Notes: generated by a model from the letters alone, not told the origin. A DNA stretch of 64,000 bases from Kineosporia babensis (GCF_021129305.1 NZ_JAJOMB010000004.1:186001-250000), one strand, 5' to 3'. Numbered from the stretch's first letter, positions 14,489 through 23,628 are shown. A program made the numbers and translations.

Positions 14489-17320
14489 ACTGATCAGCTC
14501 CACCGGATGCCAGGCCGAACGCCGGGTGCCGTGAAAGATCTGTTCCCGGCACGAGGTACCGGTGGCCGCCACCACCGTTGCCGAGCCTTCGGCGGCGATG
14601 GCCGGGAACAGCCGGTCCTGACCCACTTTCATCGAGATCGCGTAATGCTCGGCCTCATAACCGAACGAACCGGCCATGCCGCAGCATCCGGCGTCCAGCT
14701 CCACCACCTCGGCCCCCGGGATCCGGCGCAGCAGAGCCATTGTCGCCGACGTGCCCACCTCGGCCTTCTGATGACAATGCCCGTGAAACAGGATCCGCCG
14801 ACCGGCCAGCCAGGAATCCCCGGCCAGCCGCAGTCGTCCCTCATCGATCGCCTCGGTGAGCAACTCCTCCACCTGCCGCACCCGCCCGGCCACTTCGACC
14901 ACATCGGGATTGCCGGGCAGCATGCTCACGTGCTCGTCCCGCAGGGTGAACAAGCAGGACGGCTCGCAGCCCACGATCGGCCCTTCGGTCACGGCCAGCC
15001 GCCGGGCCATCGACGAAGCACTCGAAGCAGCCTGGTCCAGAAGACCTTTGGACAGCGCCGAGCGCCCGCAGCAACCGGCGTCGGCCAGTTGCACATCCCA
15101 GCCCGAGCGCTGCAGCAACGTGATCGCGGCCTGGCCGATCTGCGGTTCGGTGTAGGTGGTGAACGAGTCGGCCAGAAAGTTCACAGTACCGACGGACGCG
15201 GTGGCCGGCTTGGGCGCGCGGGCGTACCAGCGTTTCAGGTTGCGGTAGCGGAACTTCGGCAACGGACGTTGTGGTGCGATCCCCACGAATCTCACCAAGG
15301 GGCGGCTCAGGAACCGCAGATTGGCCAGCGGGGCGAAGGCCGAACCCAGCCGGTTCAGCAGACGGATCCGGCCGAAGACCCGGCTGCGCAGCGGAACCCC
15401 GTGCTGGTCGTGGTAGTGCGACAGGGTCTCGCTCTTGAGCTTGGCCATGTCCACACCCAGCGGGCATTCCGCCTTGCAGGCCTTGCACATCAGGCACAGG
15501 TCGAGGATCTCGTGCAGCCGTTCGTCGCCCAGCGCGGCCGCCGGGTCCGGCTCGGACAGCGCCTTCACCAGAGCGTTGGCCCGGCCGCGGGTGGCGTGCT
15601 CCTCGTCCAGGGTGGCCACGTACGACGGGCACATCACGCCGGTGGTGCTCTTACGGCACAGACCGATGTTCATGCACCGGTCGGCCGCGCCCCGCATCCC
15701 GCCGACCACCTCGAAGTCCAGCCGGGTGCGAAACCCCACGGCGGGTGCGAGTTCGGCGTCCCGCAGATGCGAGGTCATCGGCGGCGCGTCCACGATCTTG
15801 CCCGGGTTCAGCACCCCCGCGGGATCGAAGAGCTGCTTGACCGAGCGCATCGCCTCGTACAGGTCGTCGCCGAAGATCTCGCGGTTGAACTCGCTGCGGG
15901 CCAGGCCGTCGCCGTGCTCGCTGGAGTTCACTCCCCCGAACTCGCGCACCAGATCCTTCACCTCCTCGGCCACCGCGCGCATCCGCTCGATCTCGTCGGG
16001 CCGGGACAGATCCACGAACGGGCGGATGTGCAGGCACCCGACCGAACAGTGGCCGTAGAATCCAGCTTTCATCTGGTGCGCGTCCAGCACCGCGGCGAAC
16101 CGCGCGGTGTACTCGGCCAGCCGCTGCGGCGGTACCGCGGTGTCCTCGACGAAGGCCAGCGGCCGGTTGGCGCCCTCGCTGGCCGCCATCAGCAGACCCA
16201 GGCTGGACTTACGCACCTTCAGCAGGGCCTTCTGCTCGGCCGCGGTGACCAGCGAGAGGGTGTGATAGCCGTGCCCGTTCGCCGCCCACAACGCCAGCAG
16301 GGCCTCGAGCCGCGAGCGCACGGCGGAAGCGTCGTCCCCGGTGAACGAGACGAACAGCAGGGCCGCCGGATCACCGACGAGATGATCGCCCAGATCGGCG
16401 TACTCGATCTTCTGGCGGGACAGGTCGAGGATGGTCTTGTCCATCAGCTCGACCTGGGCCGGCTCGCAGCTCAGCGCATCGGTGGTGGCCTCGACCGCCT
16501 TCTGGGTGGTGTCGAAGTGCCCGACCGCGAACATGGTCACGGCCGGTTTCGGTACCAGGTCCACTTCCGCGTGGGTGACCACGGCCAGCGTCCCCTCGGA
16601 GCCGACCACGAACGTCCCCAGGTCGAAATCCTTGGCCAGCCGGTCCAGCCGGTAACCGCAGGCCCGTCGCCAGAAGGGCGGGAAGCCCTGCTCGATCGCC
16701 TTGGCACTGCCCTGGAGGATCTTCGGAAGTTCCCGGTAGAGAGCGCCTTCCAGCGTCGGCCGGGCCGCTCGTCGAGAACGCTCCGGTTCGTCGAGCGGTT
16801 CCAGCCGGGCCGTGGAACCGTCGCTGAGCACCACGTCCAGGGCCCGCACGTGATCGATCGTCATGCCGTAGCGCAGCGAGCCGCTGCCGGCCGAGTTGTT
16901 GCCGATCATCCCGCCGATCGTGGCCCGGTTGCTGGTGGAGGTGTCCGGGCCGAACATCAGGCCGAAGGGCGCGGCCGCCCGGTTCAGGTCGTCCTGCACC
17001 ACGCCGGCCTGCACCCGGGCCCGCCGCCGCTGCGGGTCCAGCTCGAGGATCTGGTTCATGTGCCGGGAGAAGTCCAGCACCAGGCCGGATCCCACGGTCT
17101 GGCCGGCCAGGCTGGTGCCGGCCCCGCGCGGGGTGACCGAGATGCCGTACTCCGCGGCCAGGCGCACCGCGGCGCTGACATCCTGCTCGGTCTTCGGGAA
17201 CACCACCCCGGCCGGCCGGATCGCGTACATGCTGGCGTCCCGGGAGAACAGGTGCCGGCTGTAGTCGTCGAACCGGACCTCGCCCTCGAGTTCCGCCTGC
17301 AGCCGTGCGGCCAGGCTCAT
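14444..17320 (-). CDS. FAD-linked oxidase / Fe-S fusion (GlcD-GlcF-like 2-hydroxyacid dehydrogenase)
   Basis: A 958-residue flavo-iron-sulfur enzyme oxidising a D-2-hydroxyacid (glycolate, D-lactate or similar) and passing electrons to quinone. FAD-binding PCMH domain at about 40-260 (TPRGAGTSLAGQTVG, SEGTLAVVT), FAD-oxidase C-terminal domain to about 515 (HCSVGCLHIRPF, SSEHGDGL). Next come two Fe-S clusters (C549/C555/C564 and C609-L-M-C612-K-A-C615-K-A-E-C619-P) and two CCG cysteine modules (DAGCCGRS, DAGCCGMA). This fuses what are separate GlcD and GlcF chains in E. coli. GTG/ATG choice: ATG 17320 overlaps the aminotransferase stop (ATGA), so it is coupled to it. Its 3' end overlaps the convergent LysR gene by 45 bp. 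Confidence 0.9.
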   Translation of the reverse strand: MSLAARLQAELEGEVRFDDYSRHLFSRDASMYAIRPAGVVFPKTEQDVSAAVRLAAEYGISVTPRGAGTSLAGQTVGSGLVLDFSRHMNQILELDPQRRRARVQAGVVQDDLNRAAAPFGLMFGPDTSTSNRATIGGMIGNNSAGSGSLRYGMTIDHVRALDVVLSDGSTARLEPLDEPERSRRAARPTLEGALYRELPKILQGSAKAIEQGFPPFWRRACGYRLDRLAKDFDLGTFVVGSEGTLAVVTHAEVDLVPKPAVTMFAVGHFDTTQKAVEATTDALSCEPAQVELMDKTILDLSRQKIEYADLGDHLVGDPAALLFVSFTGDDASAVRSRLEALLALWAANGHGYHTLSLVTAAEQKALLKVRKSSLGLLMAASEGANRPLAFVEDTAVPPQRLAEYTARFAAVLDAHQMKAGFYGHCSVGCLHIRPFVDLSRPDEIERMRAVAEEVKDLVREFGGVNSSEHGDGLARSEFNREIFGDDLYEAMRSVKQLFDPAGVLNPGKIVDAPPMTSHLRDAELAPAVGFRTRLDFEVVGGMRGAADRCMNIGLCRKSTTGVMCPSYVATLDEEHATRGRANALVKALSEPDPAAALGDERLHEILDLCLMCKACKAECPLGVDMAKLKSETLSHYHDQHGVPLRSRVFGRIRLLNRLGSAFAPLANLRFLSRPLVRFVGIAPQRPLPKFRYRNLKRWYARAPKPATASVGTVNFLADSFTTYTEPQIGQAAITLLQRSGWDVQLADAGCCGRSALSKGLLDQAASSASSMARRLAVTEGPIVGCEPSCLFTLRDEHVSMLPGNPDVVEVAGRVRQVEELLTEAIDEGRLRLAGDSWLAGRRILFHGHCHQKAEVGTSATMALLRRIPGAEVVELDAGCCGMAGSFGYEAEHYAISMKVGQDRLFPAIAAEGSATVVAATGTSCREQIFHGTRRSAWHPVELISSALDGGADQVGHHG

Positions 17321-18483
17321 CGGTTCTCCTGCAGCAGCGACTCCAGGGCCGCGTTCACTCCCCCGGCGTCGATCGGGACCCCGGCCAGTTGCAGGCCCAT
17401 CTGCACCCCGCCGAGCGTGCCGATCAGCGTCAGGTCCTCGAAGGCGCCGAGATGGCCGATCCGGAAGACCTTTCCGGCCACCTTGGACAGGCCGGCGCCG
17501 AGCGACATGTCGAAGCGGTCGAGAATGATCCGCCGGATCTCGTCGGCATCGAACTCCGGCGGCACCAGGATCGCGGTGAGCGAGGCCGAGTACTCCCGCT
17601 CGTCCTGGCAGAGAATCTCCAGCCCACCGCCCCAGGCGCGAACCGCCGCGCGGGTGGCCCGGGCGTGCCGCTCGTGCCGGGCGAAGACGTTCTTCAGCCC
17701 TTCCTCCTGCAGCAGCTTCAGCGAGGCCTCCAGCCCGTAGAGCAGGTTGGTGGCCGGCGTGTACGAGAAGAACCCGTTGGCGTTGGCGGCCAGCAGCGGT
17801 TGCCAGTCCCAGTACGAGCGTTGCAGTTTCGCGGTCTTCGAAGCCTCGAGCGCCTTGTCGCTGACCGCGTTGAAGCTCAGGCCGGGCGGCAGCATCAGCC
17901 CCTTCTGCGAGCCGGCCACGGTGACGTCCACCCGCCACTCGTCGTGCCGGTAGTCGATCGAGGCCAGCGAGGAGATGGTGTCCACCAGCAACAGCGCCGG
18001 ATGGCCGGCGCGGTCGATAGCCTGGCGGATCGCCCCGATCCGGCTGGTGACGCCGGTGGAGGTCTCGTTGTGCACGCAGCACACGGCCTTGATCTCGCCG
18101 CCCGGGTCGGCGCTCAGCCGCTCCTCGACCTGGGCCGGATCAACGCCGTGCCGCCAGTCGCCGGGGACCAGATCGACCCGCAGACCCAGATCCAGCGCCA
18201 TCTCTCGCCAGAGCGAGGCGAAATGGCCGGTCTCGAAGCACAACACGCGATCGCCCGGGCTCAGGGTGTTCACCAGTGCGGCCTCCCAGGCGCCGGTGCC
18301 GGAGGCCGGGTAGATCACCACCGGGCCGGTGGTGCCGAAGACCGGCTTGATCCCTTCGAGCACCCGCCGGGCCAGCGCCTGGAACTGCGGGCCCCGGTGA
18401 TCGATGGTCGGGGCGGCCAGCGCGCGCAGCACCTCGTCCGGGCAGTTCGTCGGGCCGGGGATCTGCAGGAAGTGACGCCCCAT
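17317..18483 (-). CDS. Class V aminotransferase, serine-glyoxylate / alanine-glyoxylate type
   Basis: PLP enzyme of 388 residues, likely making glycine from glyoxylate using serine or alanine. PLP lysine is K194 in GSQKGL, the cofactor-contacting Asp is D168 in VDTISS, and the N-terminal IPGPTNCPDEVL is typical of the AGT/SGAT branch. Good ribosome site (GAGGTCCTGCG, 7 bases) before the ATG. First gene of a coupled pair with the FAD/Fe-S oxidase: the oxidase would produce a 2-oxoacid such as glyoxylate and this enzyme would aminate it. Divergent from a MatC-like carrier and IclR regulator. Substrate is inferred from family and context. Confidence 0.9.
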   Translation of the reverse strand: MGRHFLQIPGPTNCPDEVLRALAAPTIDHRGPQFQALARRVLEGIKPVFGTTGPVVIYPASGTGAWEAALVNTLSPGDRVLCFETGHFASLWREMALDLGLRVDLVPGDWRHGVDPAQVEERLSADPGGEIKAVCCVHNETSTGVTSRIGAIRQAIDRAGHPALLLVDTISSLASIDYRHDEWRVDVTVAGSQKGLMLPPGLSFNAVSDKALEASKTAKLQRSYWDWQPLLAANANGFFSYTPATNLLYGLEASLKLLQEEGLKNVFARHERHARATRAAVRAWGGGLEILCQDEREYSASLTAILVPPEFDADEIRRIILDRFDMSLGAGLSKVAGKVFRIGHLGAFEDLTLIGTLGGVQMGLQLAGVPIDAGGVNAALESLLQENR

Positions 18484-18507
18484 CGCAGGACCTCCTCGGG
18501 TTGGGTC

Positions 18508-18564
18508 TTGACGTGACCTGCGTTACACGTGATGGTGCAAAAGGTACACGAAATATCCATTTCG
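18508..18564. promoter_or_regulatory. Divergent control region, aminotransferase / MatC-like carrier
   Basis: Within the 122-bp gap between divergent starts: CGAAAT-ATCC-ATTTCG, a perfect inverted repeat (18549-18564); TACACG twice in direct orientation 21 bp apart (18524 and 18545); and a TTGACG (18508-18513) that could be a -35 for the + strand, with no good -10 at 17 bp. These are plausible sites for the nearby IclR regulator. Confidence 0.45.
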
Positions 18565-18605
18565 CATCGTGGAAGTTCATCCGAAGACCGTCCGCGGGAG
18601 CCGCC

Positions 18606-19946
18606 GTGTCCGAAGAGCTCATCTCGATACTCGTTCTGGCCGTGGTGTTTCTGATCGCCACCGTGCTGCCCGTGCACATGGGGGCGCTGGCCCTGGTGGC
18701 CGCCTTCGTCGTCGGGCCGCAACTGCTCGACGAGGACCTGGACACTGTGCTCGGCGGTTTTCCGGCCGACCTCTTCGTCATCCTGGTCGGCGTCACCTAC
18801 CTGTTCGCCCTGGCCAAGGAGAACGGAACCGTCGACTGGCTGGTCGAAAAGGCCGTCCGGTCGGTGCGGGGGCGGGTCTCGCTGATCCCCTGGGTGATGT
18901 TCGCCATCACCGCCGCCCTGACCGCGGTCGGCGCGGTGGTACCGGCCGCGGTGGCCATCATTGCGCCGATCGGCATGAATTTCGCCAAGCGGTATTCCAT
19001 CTCGCCGGTCCTGATGGGCCTGATGGTGATCAACGGGGCCAGCGCGGGCGGGTTCTCACCGATCAGCATCTTCGGCAGCATCGTGAACGGGGTGGTCGAG
19101 CGCAACGATCTGCCCGGCAGCCCGACCGCGCTGTTCCTGTCCTCGCTGATCTTCAACAGCCTGCTCGGGGTGGTGGTGTTCTTCCTGTTCGGCGGGCGCA
19201 GGCTGCTCGGGCAGCGAGACCTGGGCACCGGCGTCCCCGATTCGCCCCCGGAGCCCACTGCGGCCCCGAAATCCGGCCGGGACCGGGCCAGCACCACTTC
19301 GGTCCAGACCACCACGGTCGCCTCGCCGCCGCGCACCGAGCACACCGAACTCGACCGCAACCGGCTGATCACCCTGCTCGGGATGCTCGGCCTGGCCGTC
19401 GCCGTACTGGTTTTCGAGCAGGACGTGGGCTTCACCGCGCTGGTGGTCGCGGTGGCGGTGACCATCCTCTGCCCGTCCGGCAACAAGAGCGCGGTCAGCG
19501 CGATCGCCTGGCCCACCGTGCTTCTGGTCTGCGGCATCGTCACCTACGTGGCGATGATGGAACGGCTGGGGACGATCGACTGGCTGGGCGAAGGGGTGGC
19601 CGACCTGGGTGCCCCGCTGGTCTCCGCCCTCCTGATCTGCTTCATCGGGGCGGCCGTCTCCGCTTTCGCCTCCACCACCGGCATTCTCGGTGCGCTCATC
19701 CCGCTGGCCGTACCGTTCCTGCTGGCCGGTGAGGTCGGGGCGGTCGGCATGATCATCGCCCTGTCGATCTCGTCCTCGGTGGTGGACTCCAGCCCGTTCT
19801 CCACCAGCGGCGCCCTGGTGGTGGCCAATGCACCCGACGAGGATCGCGACGCCGTGTACAAACGCCTGATCCAGTGGGGCTTCTCGATGGTGGCGATCGC
19901 GCCGATCGTCACCTGGCTGGTCTTCGTCGTCCCGGGCTGGGGCTGA
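18606..19946 (+). CDS. Dicarboxylate/malonate carrier, MatC-like (ion-transporter superfamily)
   Basis: A 446-residue inner-membrane carrier with about 11-12 helices. The N-terminal region (PVHMGALALVAAFVVG, then GGFPADLFVILVGVTYLF) matches the MatC N-terminal family, and two re-entrant-type segments rich in small and polar residues (NGASAGGFSPISIFGS, SSSVVDSSPFSTSGAL) are in symmetric positions. A hydrophilic Ser/Thr/Pro linker at about residues 208-245 separates the halves. Start: GTG at 18606 with GGGAG seven bases upstream; the frame continues upstream only into the promoter region. Likely imports the 2-hydroxyacid or dicarboxylate handled by the divergent operon. The IclR gene begins 4 bp after its stop. 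Confidence 0.82.
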   Translation: MSEELISILVLAVVFLIATVLPVHMGALALVAAFVVGPQLLDEDLDTVLGGFPADLFVILVGVTYLFALAKENGTVDWLVEKAVRSVRGRVSLIPWVMFAITAALTAVGAVVPAAVAIIAPIGMNFAKRYSISPVLMGLMVINGASAGGFSPISIFGSIVNGVVERNDLPGSPTALFLSSLIFNSLLGVVVFFLFGGRRLLGQRDLGTGVPDSPPEPTAAPKSGRDRASTTSVQTTTVASPPRTEHTELDRNRLITLLGMLGLAVAVLVFEQDVGFTALVVAVAVTILCPSGNKSAVSAIAWPTVLLVCGIVTYVAMMERLGTIDWLGEGVADLGAPLVSALLICFIGAAVSAFASTTGILGALIPLAVPFLLAGEVGAVGMIIALSISSSVVDSSPFSTSGALVVANAPDEDRDAVYKRLIQWGFSMVAIAPIVTWLVFVVPGWG

Positions 19947-19950
19947 AGCC

Positions 19951-20679
19951 TTGGGCGTTCAGTCGATCGAGCGGGCCTTCGGCCTGCTGGAGGCGGTGGC
20001 CGGCCAGGGGCAGATGTCCTTGTCCCAGCTGGCCGCCGCCTGCCAGCTCCCGCTGCCGACGATCCACCGGCTGGCCCGGACCATGGTCGACCTGGGCTAC
20101 CTGCGGCAGGAGCCGAACCGGCAGTACACCCTGGGGCCCAGGGTGCTGCTGTTCGGCGAGAGCTCCTCCAAGATGCTGAACAACGTGGCGCTGCCGCACC
20201 TGCGGGCGCTGGTCGAGGAGATCGGCGAGACCGCCAACCTGGCGATGCGCGACGGCGATCAGGTGGCCTACATCGCCCAGGCGCCCGGTCGGCATGCGAT
20301 GCGGATGTTCACCGAGGTCGGCCGACGGGTGCTGCCGCACTGCACGGCGGTGGGAAAAGTGTTGCTGGCGCCGATGAACGACGATGCCGTGCGGCTGATC
20401 CTGCGGCGCACCGGGATGCCCCGGCACACCGAGCACACCCTGGTTCAGCCCGAGGAATACGTGGCGCACCTGGCTCGGGTGCGCGAACTGGGGTACGCGG
20501 TGGACGAGGGCGAGCAGGAGGTCGGCGTGCGCTGTGTCGCCGTGGCCGTCCCGCATCCCCTGGCCCACCTGGCAATTTCGCTGTCCGGCCCGGCCCCTCG
20601 GATGTCGGACGAACTCTTGACGAGGGCCTTGCCGCTGTTGCGACGCTCGGCTCAGACGCTGGCCGGGGAACTACGCTGA
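19951..20679 (+). CDS. IclR-family transcriptional regulator
   Basis: A 242-residue regulator: winged HTH (VQSIERAFGLLEAVA, LSQLAAACQLPLPTIHRLA, LGYLRQEPNRQYTLG) and a GAF-like IclR effector domain (HCTAVGKVLLAPM, VDEGEQEVGVRCVAVAV). TTG start at 19951, only 4 bp after the carrier stop, fits the expected N-terminus; no ATG or GTG would keep the HTH intact, so translational coupling to the carrier is likely. Expected to control the carrier and the divergent aminotransferase-oxidase operon with glyoxylate or a related acid as effector (inference). The last 9 bp overlap the convergent anti-sigma kinase gene. Confidence 0.9.
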   Translation: MGVQSIERAFGLLEAVAGQGQMSLSQLAAACQLPLPTIHRLARTMVDLGYLRQEPNRQYTLGPRVLLFGESSSKMLNNVALPHLRALVEEIGETANLAMRDGDQVAYIAQAPGRHAMRMFTEVGRRVLPHCTAVGKVLLAPMNDDAVRLILRRTGMPRHTEHTLVQPEEYVAHLARVRELGYAVDEGEQEVGVRCVAVAVPHPLAHLAISLSGPAPRMSDELLTRALPLLRRSAQTLAGELR

Positions 20680-21222
20680 ACTGAGCTTGAGGCGGCGCAA
20701 CAGCTCTTCCGGGGGCAGGTCGGGGATCTCCGCCCACACCGTCTTGCTCGGCCCCTCCACGTACCAGCCGGCCTGTGACGAGAGCGCCAGCACGATCGCC
20801 AGACCCCGACCGCCGATCTGCTCGGCCACCGGTGAACCGAGCACCGGGTGCTCCTGCGGGGCAGCGTCCTGCACGGTGATCAGCCAGTGCGTGGCGGTGG
20901 AGGCCAACTCCACCCGCACCGGCGGCCGGCCGTGCCGCAGGGCGTTGCCGACCAGTTCGGTGCACACCAGTTCCACCCGGCGCCGGGGTTCGGCCATCAC
21001 TGGTGAATCGGGCGGCAGCACCACCGGCGGCTCGCGCCGGCACAGCCCGCCCAGCTGCTCCCGGACCGGCGCCAGTTCAGCCAGGTCGGCCAGGGTCCAG
21101 AGGCCGTGCGGGTGCCTCGGGATCCGGCTGGGGATGTCCTTCACAAGGTGAGAGATCGCGGCGCTCCTAGCTGCTGGTCGCAGCGTCCGGCTCGGCCCGG
21201 TCAGACGCCCAAGACAGCCCAC
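20671..21222 (-). CDS. Anti-sigma-factor-type serine kinase (RsbW-like HATPase)
   Basis: A 183-residue GHKL ATPase of the class that binds and phosphorylates STAS antagonists and sequesters sigma factors. The N-box ELVGNALRHG and the G2 loop GGRGLAIV are clear; the usual D-x-G-x-G is DAAPQE here, so nucleotide handling may be altered. The start is uncertain: GTG at 21222 gives 183 residues, a later GTG at 21144 gives 157 and fits the family better, but neither has a convincing ribosome site. Sits beside a STAS gene on the same strand and a divergent phosphatase, forming a partner-switching set. No sigma factor gene is in the window. Confidence 0.85.
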   Translation of the reverse strand: MGCLGRLTGPSRTLRPAARSAAISHLVKDIPSRIPRHPHGLWTLADLAELAPVREQLGGLCRREPPVVLPPDSPVMAEPRRRVELVCTELVGNALRHGRPPVRVELASTATHWLITVQDAAPQEHPVLGSPVAEQIGGRGLAIVLALSSQAGWYVEGPSKTVWAEIPDLPPEELLRRLKLSSA

Positions 21223-21299
21223 ACGCAGAAGGTCGGCCTCGTATCAGCACCCTAGAGGGGGAACCTGGGCCCCGCGCGCCGACGGCACCACGCAGCGGC

Positions 21300-21770
21300 T
21301 CAGGGAGTGGCCTTGCCGTCCGGGCTGATCCGGCCCTCGGACCACCGGAACAGGGACGAAGCACCTGCGACAGTGAGCAGTTCCTCCACCACCGGGGCCG
21401 GCCCGCTCAGCGTGACGGTGCCGCCGTGGGCGCGGATCGAGGCCGCCACCCGCACCAGGAACGAGATCCCGACTGAGTCGATCATGTCCACGTGCCGCAC
21501 GTCCACCAGGATCGGCAGGTCCTGCTCGATCGCGTAGCTGCCGGCCTCCTCCAGCTCCTGGGCCTGGTTGATGTCGATCGCGCCGCGCATCAGCACGACC
21601 ACCGTGTCCTCCTGGTGGTAGACCGACACGTCACCGCGGCCCGGAGCGGCCTCACCGGTCGAGCCGCCGCCCAGTTCGCCGGTCAGGACGTCGACCGATC
21701 GCAGATGGCGCGCTCGCCGCGGCCCTGCCTTCTCGGTATTTCCATCCACACGGCTCCCTTGGTCCTTCAT
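21300..21770 (-). CDS. STAS-domain anti-anti-sigma factor
   Basis: A 156-residue antagonist. After a basic, disordered tail of about 45 residues, the STAS fold runs to about 145. The phosphorylatable serine is S99 in DMIDSVGISFL. In its unphosphorylated state such a protein releases the sigma factor from the anti-sigma kinase. Start ATG at 21770 with GGAAGGAACG ahead. Lies 77 bp upstream of the anti-sigma kinase on the same strand and divergent from the GAF-PP2C phosphatase that probably reactivates it. Family knowledge supports the wiring; the actual target is unknown. Confidence 0.9.
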   Translation of the reverse strand: MKDQGSRVDGNTEKAGPRRARHLRSVDVLTGELGGGSTGEAAPGRGDVSVYHQEDTVVVLMRGAIDINQAQELEEAGSYAIEQDLPILVDVRHVDMIDSVGISFLVRVAASIRAHGGTVTLSGPAPVVEELLTVAGASSLFRWSEGRISPDGKATP

Positions 21771-21917
21771 CGTTCCTTCCCGACGCCGAAGCCCCCGGTC
21801 CGGGCACGTCGATCAGCAACGATACGTAACTTCACCGAGGTATTACTAGGACGCCCCGGCCGGTCTCCGGATAATGGCCCTCGTGCAGAGCAGGGGTGTC
21901 ACCGCGGGCGGCCTTCG

Positions 21918-23558
21918 ATGAGCAGCCACACTCAGCTGAGCTTCGACCGGTACACCCAGCTGGTCCGCGACACGCTCCAGGTCCCCGCCGCAATCGTCTC
22001 GCTGGTCGGGGAGCAGGCCCAGGTCCTGGTCGGGGCCTCCGGCCTGCCCGAGCCCTGGCAGGAGCAGCGCTGGACCCCGCTGGTGCACTCTATCTGCCAG
22101 CTGGTGACCCAGGACGGCAGCCCGCTGGCGGTACCCGACGCCCGGCTCGACGAGCGCACCAGCCACAACCCGGCCACCACCGAGCTGGACGTGGTGGCCT
22201 ATCTGGGGGTCCCGCTGCAGGAGGCCGGCCAGGTGGTGGGCGCGCTGTGCGCGATCGACGGCTCGCCCCGGGAGTGGAGTCAGCGCGAGCTGCACATCCT
22301 CACCGGCCTGGCCGCCGCCTGCTCGGCCGAGCTGACGCTGCGTGACTCCAACCACAAGGCCAACGCCCGGCGGCTGGAGGCCGAGTCGGCCCGGGAGGCA
22401 GCCGAGCAGGACGGCCAGGACGCCCGGATCGCCCAGCACCGCTCCGAGCGCCAGACCGTGGCGATCCGCGAGTCCGAACGGCACTCCCGCCTGCTCCTGG
22501 CCCTGTCCGAGACGCTGGCCGCCACCAGCAGCGTCAAGAGCGTGATCCAGGTGGTGCAGGAGACCGCCGCGACCTACCTGGACACCGAGACCGCGATCTT
22601 CACCGTGGCCGAGCAGGAGGACCTGCCCGAGCCGCCGCCCGGCCGCACGCTCCTGGTACCGCTGTCCGGCACCCTGCCCGGGCGGCTGATCCTGACCTGG
22701 GACACCGAGGCCAAGGCCCGGCCCTGGACCGTCGGCGAAGGCCTGTCCGAGAACTGGCATGCCCAGGCCCAGGAGACCGTCTCCGCGCTGGCCCACTACG
22801 CCTCCACCGCGCTGGACCGGGCGATCCTCCTGCAGGAACGCCGCAGCGCGGCCGCCACCCTGCAGCACGCCATGCTGACCACGCTCCCCGCCCAGCCGGA
22901 CGCCGAGCTGGTGGCCCGCTACGTGCCGGCCGCCAGCGCCAACCAGGTGGGCGGCGACTGGTACGACGCCTTCACCGTCTCCGGCGACCTGGCCCTGATC
23001 ATCGGGGACGTGGCCGGGCACGACATCGAGGCTGCGGCCACCATGGGCCAGGTCCGCAGCATCCTGCGCGGGCTGCTGATCGACCGGGCCGAGCCGCCCG
23101 CCCAGATGATCACCCGCCTGGACAGCGCCCTGACCGAGCTGGGCATGCCGACCAACGGCTCGCTGGTCCTGGCCGTGCTGCACCCGGGTGAAGGGCCCGG
23201 GCCGCGCACCCTGTCCTGGGCCAACGCCGGGCACCCGGCTCCGCTGGTGGTGCAGGCCGACGGCCGCACCCGGCTCCTGGACGAACCTTCCGACCTGCTG
23301 CTGGGCATCCCCTTCGACCTGCGCCGGCACACCCACCAAACCGAGCTGGCCCCCGGGGACACCCTCGTGCTGTACACCGACGGCCTGATCGAACGGCCCG
23401 GCCGCACCCTCTCGCACGGTCAGGAAGCGTTGTGCCGCAGTGCCTCCGAGCATTACCAGCGCCCGGCCCAGGAGATGCTCGACCATATTCTGCGGGACCT
23501 GATCACCAATGCCCCGGACGACGACTGCGCCGTGCTGGTGATCCGCCTGACACCGTGA
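21918..23558 (+). CDS. GAF-sensor PP2C-type serine phosphatase (SpoIIE/RsbU-like)
   Basis: A 546-residue cytosolic phosphatase that dephosphorylates STAS antagonists. An N-terminal GAF domain (about 10-135, WTPLVHSICQLV, YLGVPLQEAG) is followed by a coiled coil rich in Ala/Glu/Arg (about 140-195), a second less conserved sensor region (about 195-325), and the PP2C domain (about 335-545). Metal sites are intact: GGDWYDAF (about 345), GDVAGHD (about 364) and DDDCAVLVIR (about 534). ATG at 21918 lies right before the GAF domain; longer frames run into the divergent STAS gene. The GAF input is not identifiable. Confidence 0.9.
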   Translation: MSSHTQLSFDRYTQLVRDTLQVPAAIVSLVGEQAQVLVGASGLPEPWQEQRWTPLVHSICQLVTQDGSPLAVPDARLDERTSHNPATTELDVVAYLGVPLQEAGQVVGALCAIDGSPREWSQRELHILTGLAAACSAELTLRDSNHKANARRLEAESAREAAEQDGQDARIAQHRSERQTVAIRESERHSRLLLALSETLAATSSVKSVIQVVQETAATYLDTETAIFTVAEQEDLPEPPPGRTLLVPLSGTLPGRLILTWDTEAKARPWTVGEGLSENWHAQAQETVSALAHYASTALDRAILLQERRSAAATLQHAMLTTLPAQPDAELVARYVPAASANQVGGDWYDAFTVSGDLALIIGDVAGHDIEAAATMGQVRSILRGLLIDRAEPPAQMITRLDSALTELGMPTNGSLVLAVLHPGEGPGPRTLSWANAGHPAPLVVQADGRTRLLDEPSDLLLGIPFDLRRHTHQTELAPGDTLVLYTDGLIERPGRTLSHGQEALCRSASEHYQRPAQEMLDHILRDLITNAPDDDCAVLVIRLTP

Positions 23559-23565
23559 TCGGCCT

Positions 23566-23598
23566 CCGCTGACACGGCCCGGGCGGCGGTGTCAGCGG
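23566..23598 (+). terminator. Terminator after the PP2C phosphatase gene
   Basis: Perfect 10-bp arms CCGCTGACAC and GTGTCAGCGG with a 13-nt G/C-rich loop, beginning 7 bp past the stop codon. No T-run. It isolates the downstream ABC exporter. Confidence 0.75.
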
Positions 23599-23628
23599 CA
23601 TGTCATAGCCCTCCCGCAGATTGAGGGC

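Noticed and set aside
14507-17740. A 1,077-codon open frame opposite the FAD/Fe-S oxidase and aminotransferase
   Set aside because: Shadow frame of G+C-rich coding DNA: no domain pattern, Gln/Gly/Arg/His-rich composition, and the opposite strand has intact cofactor motifs.
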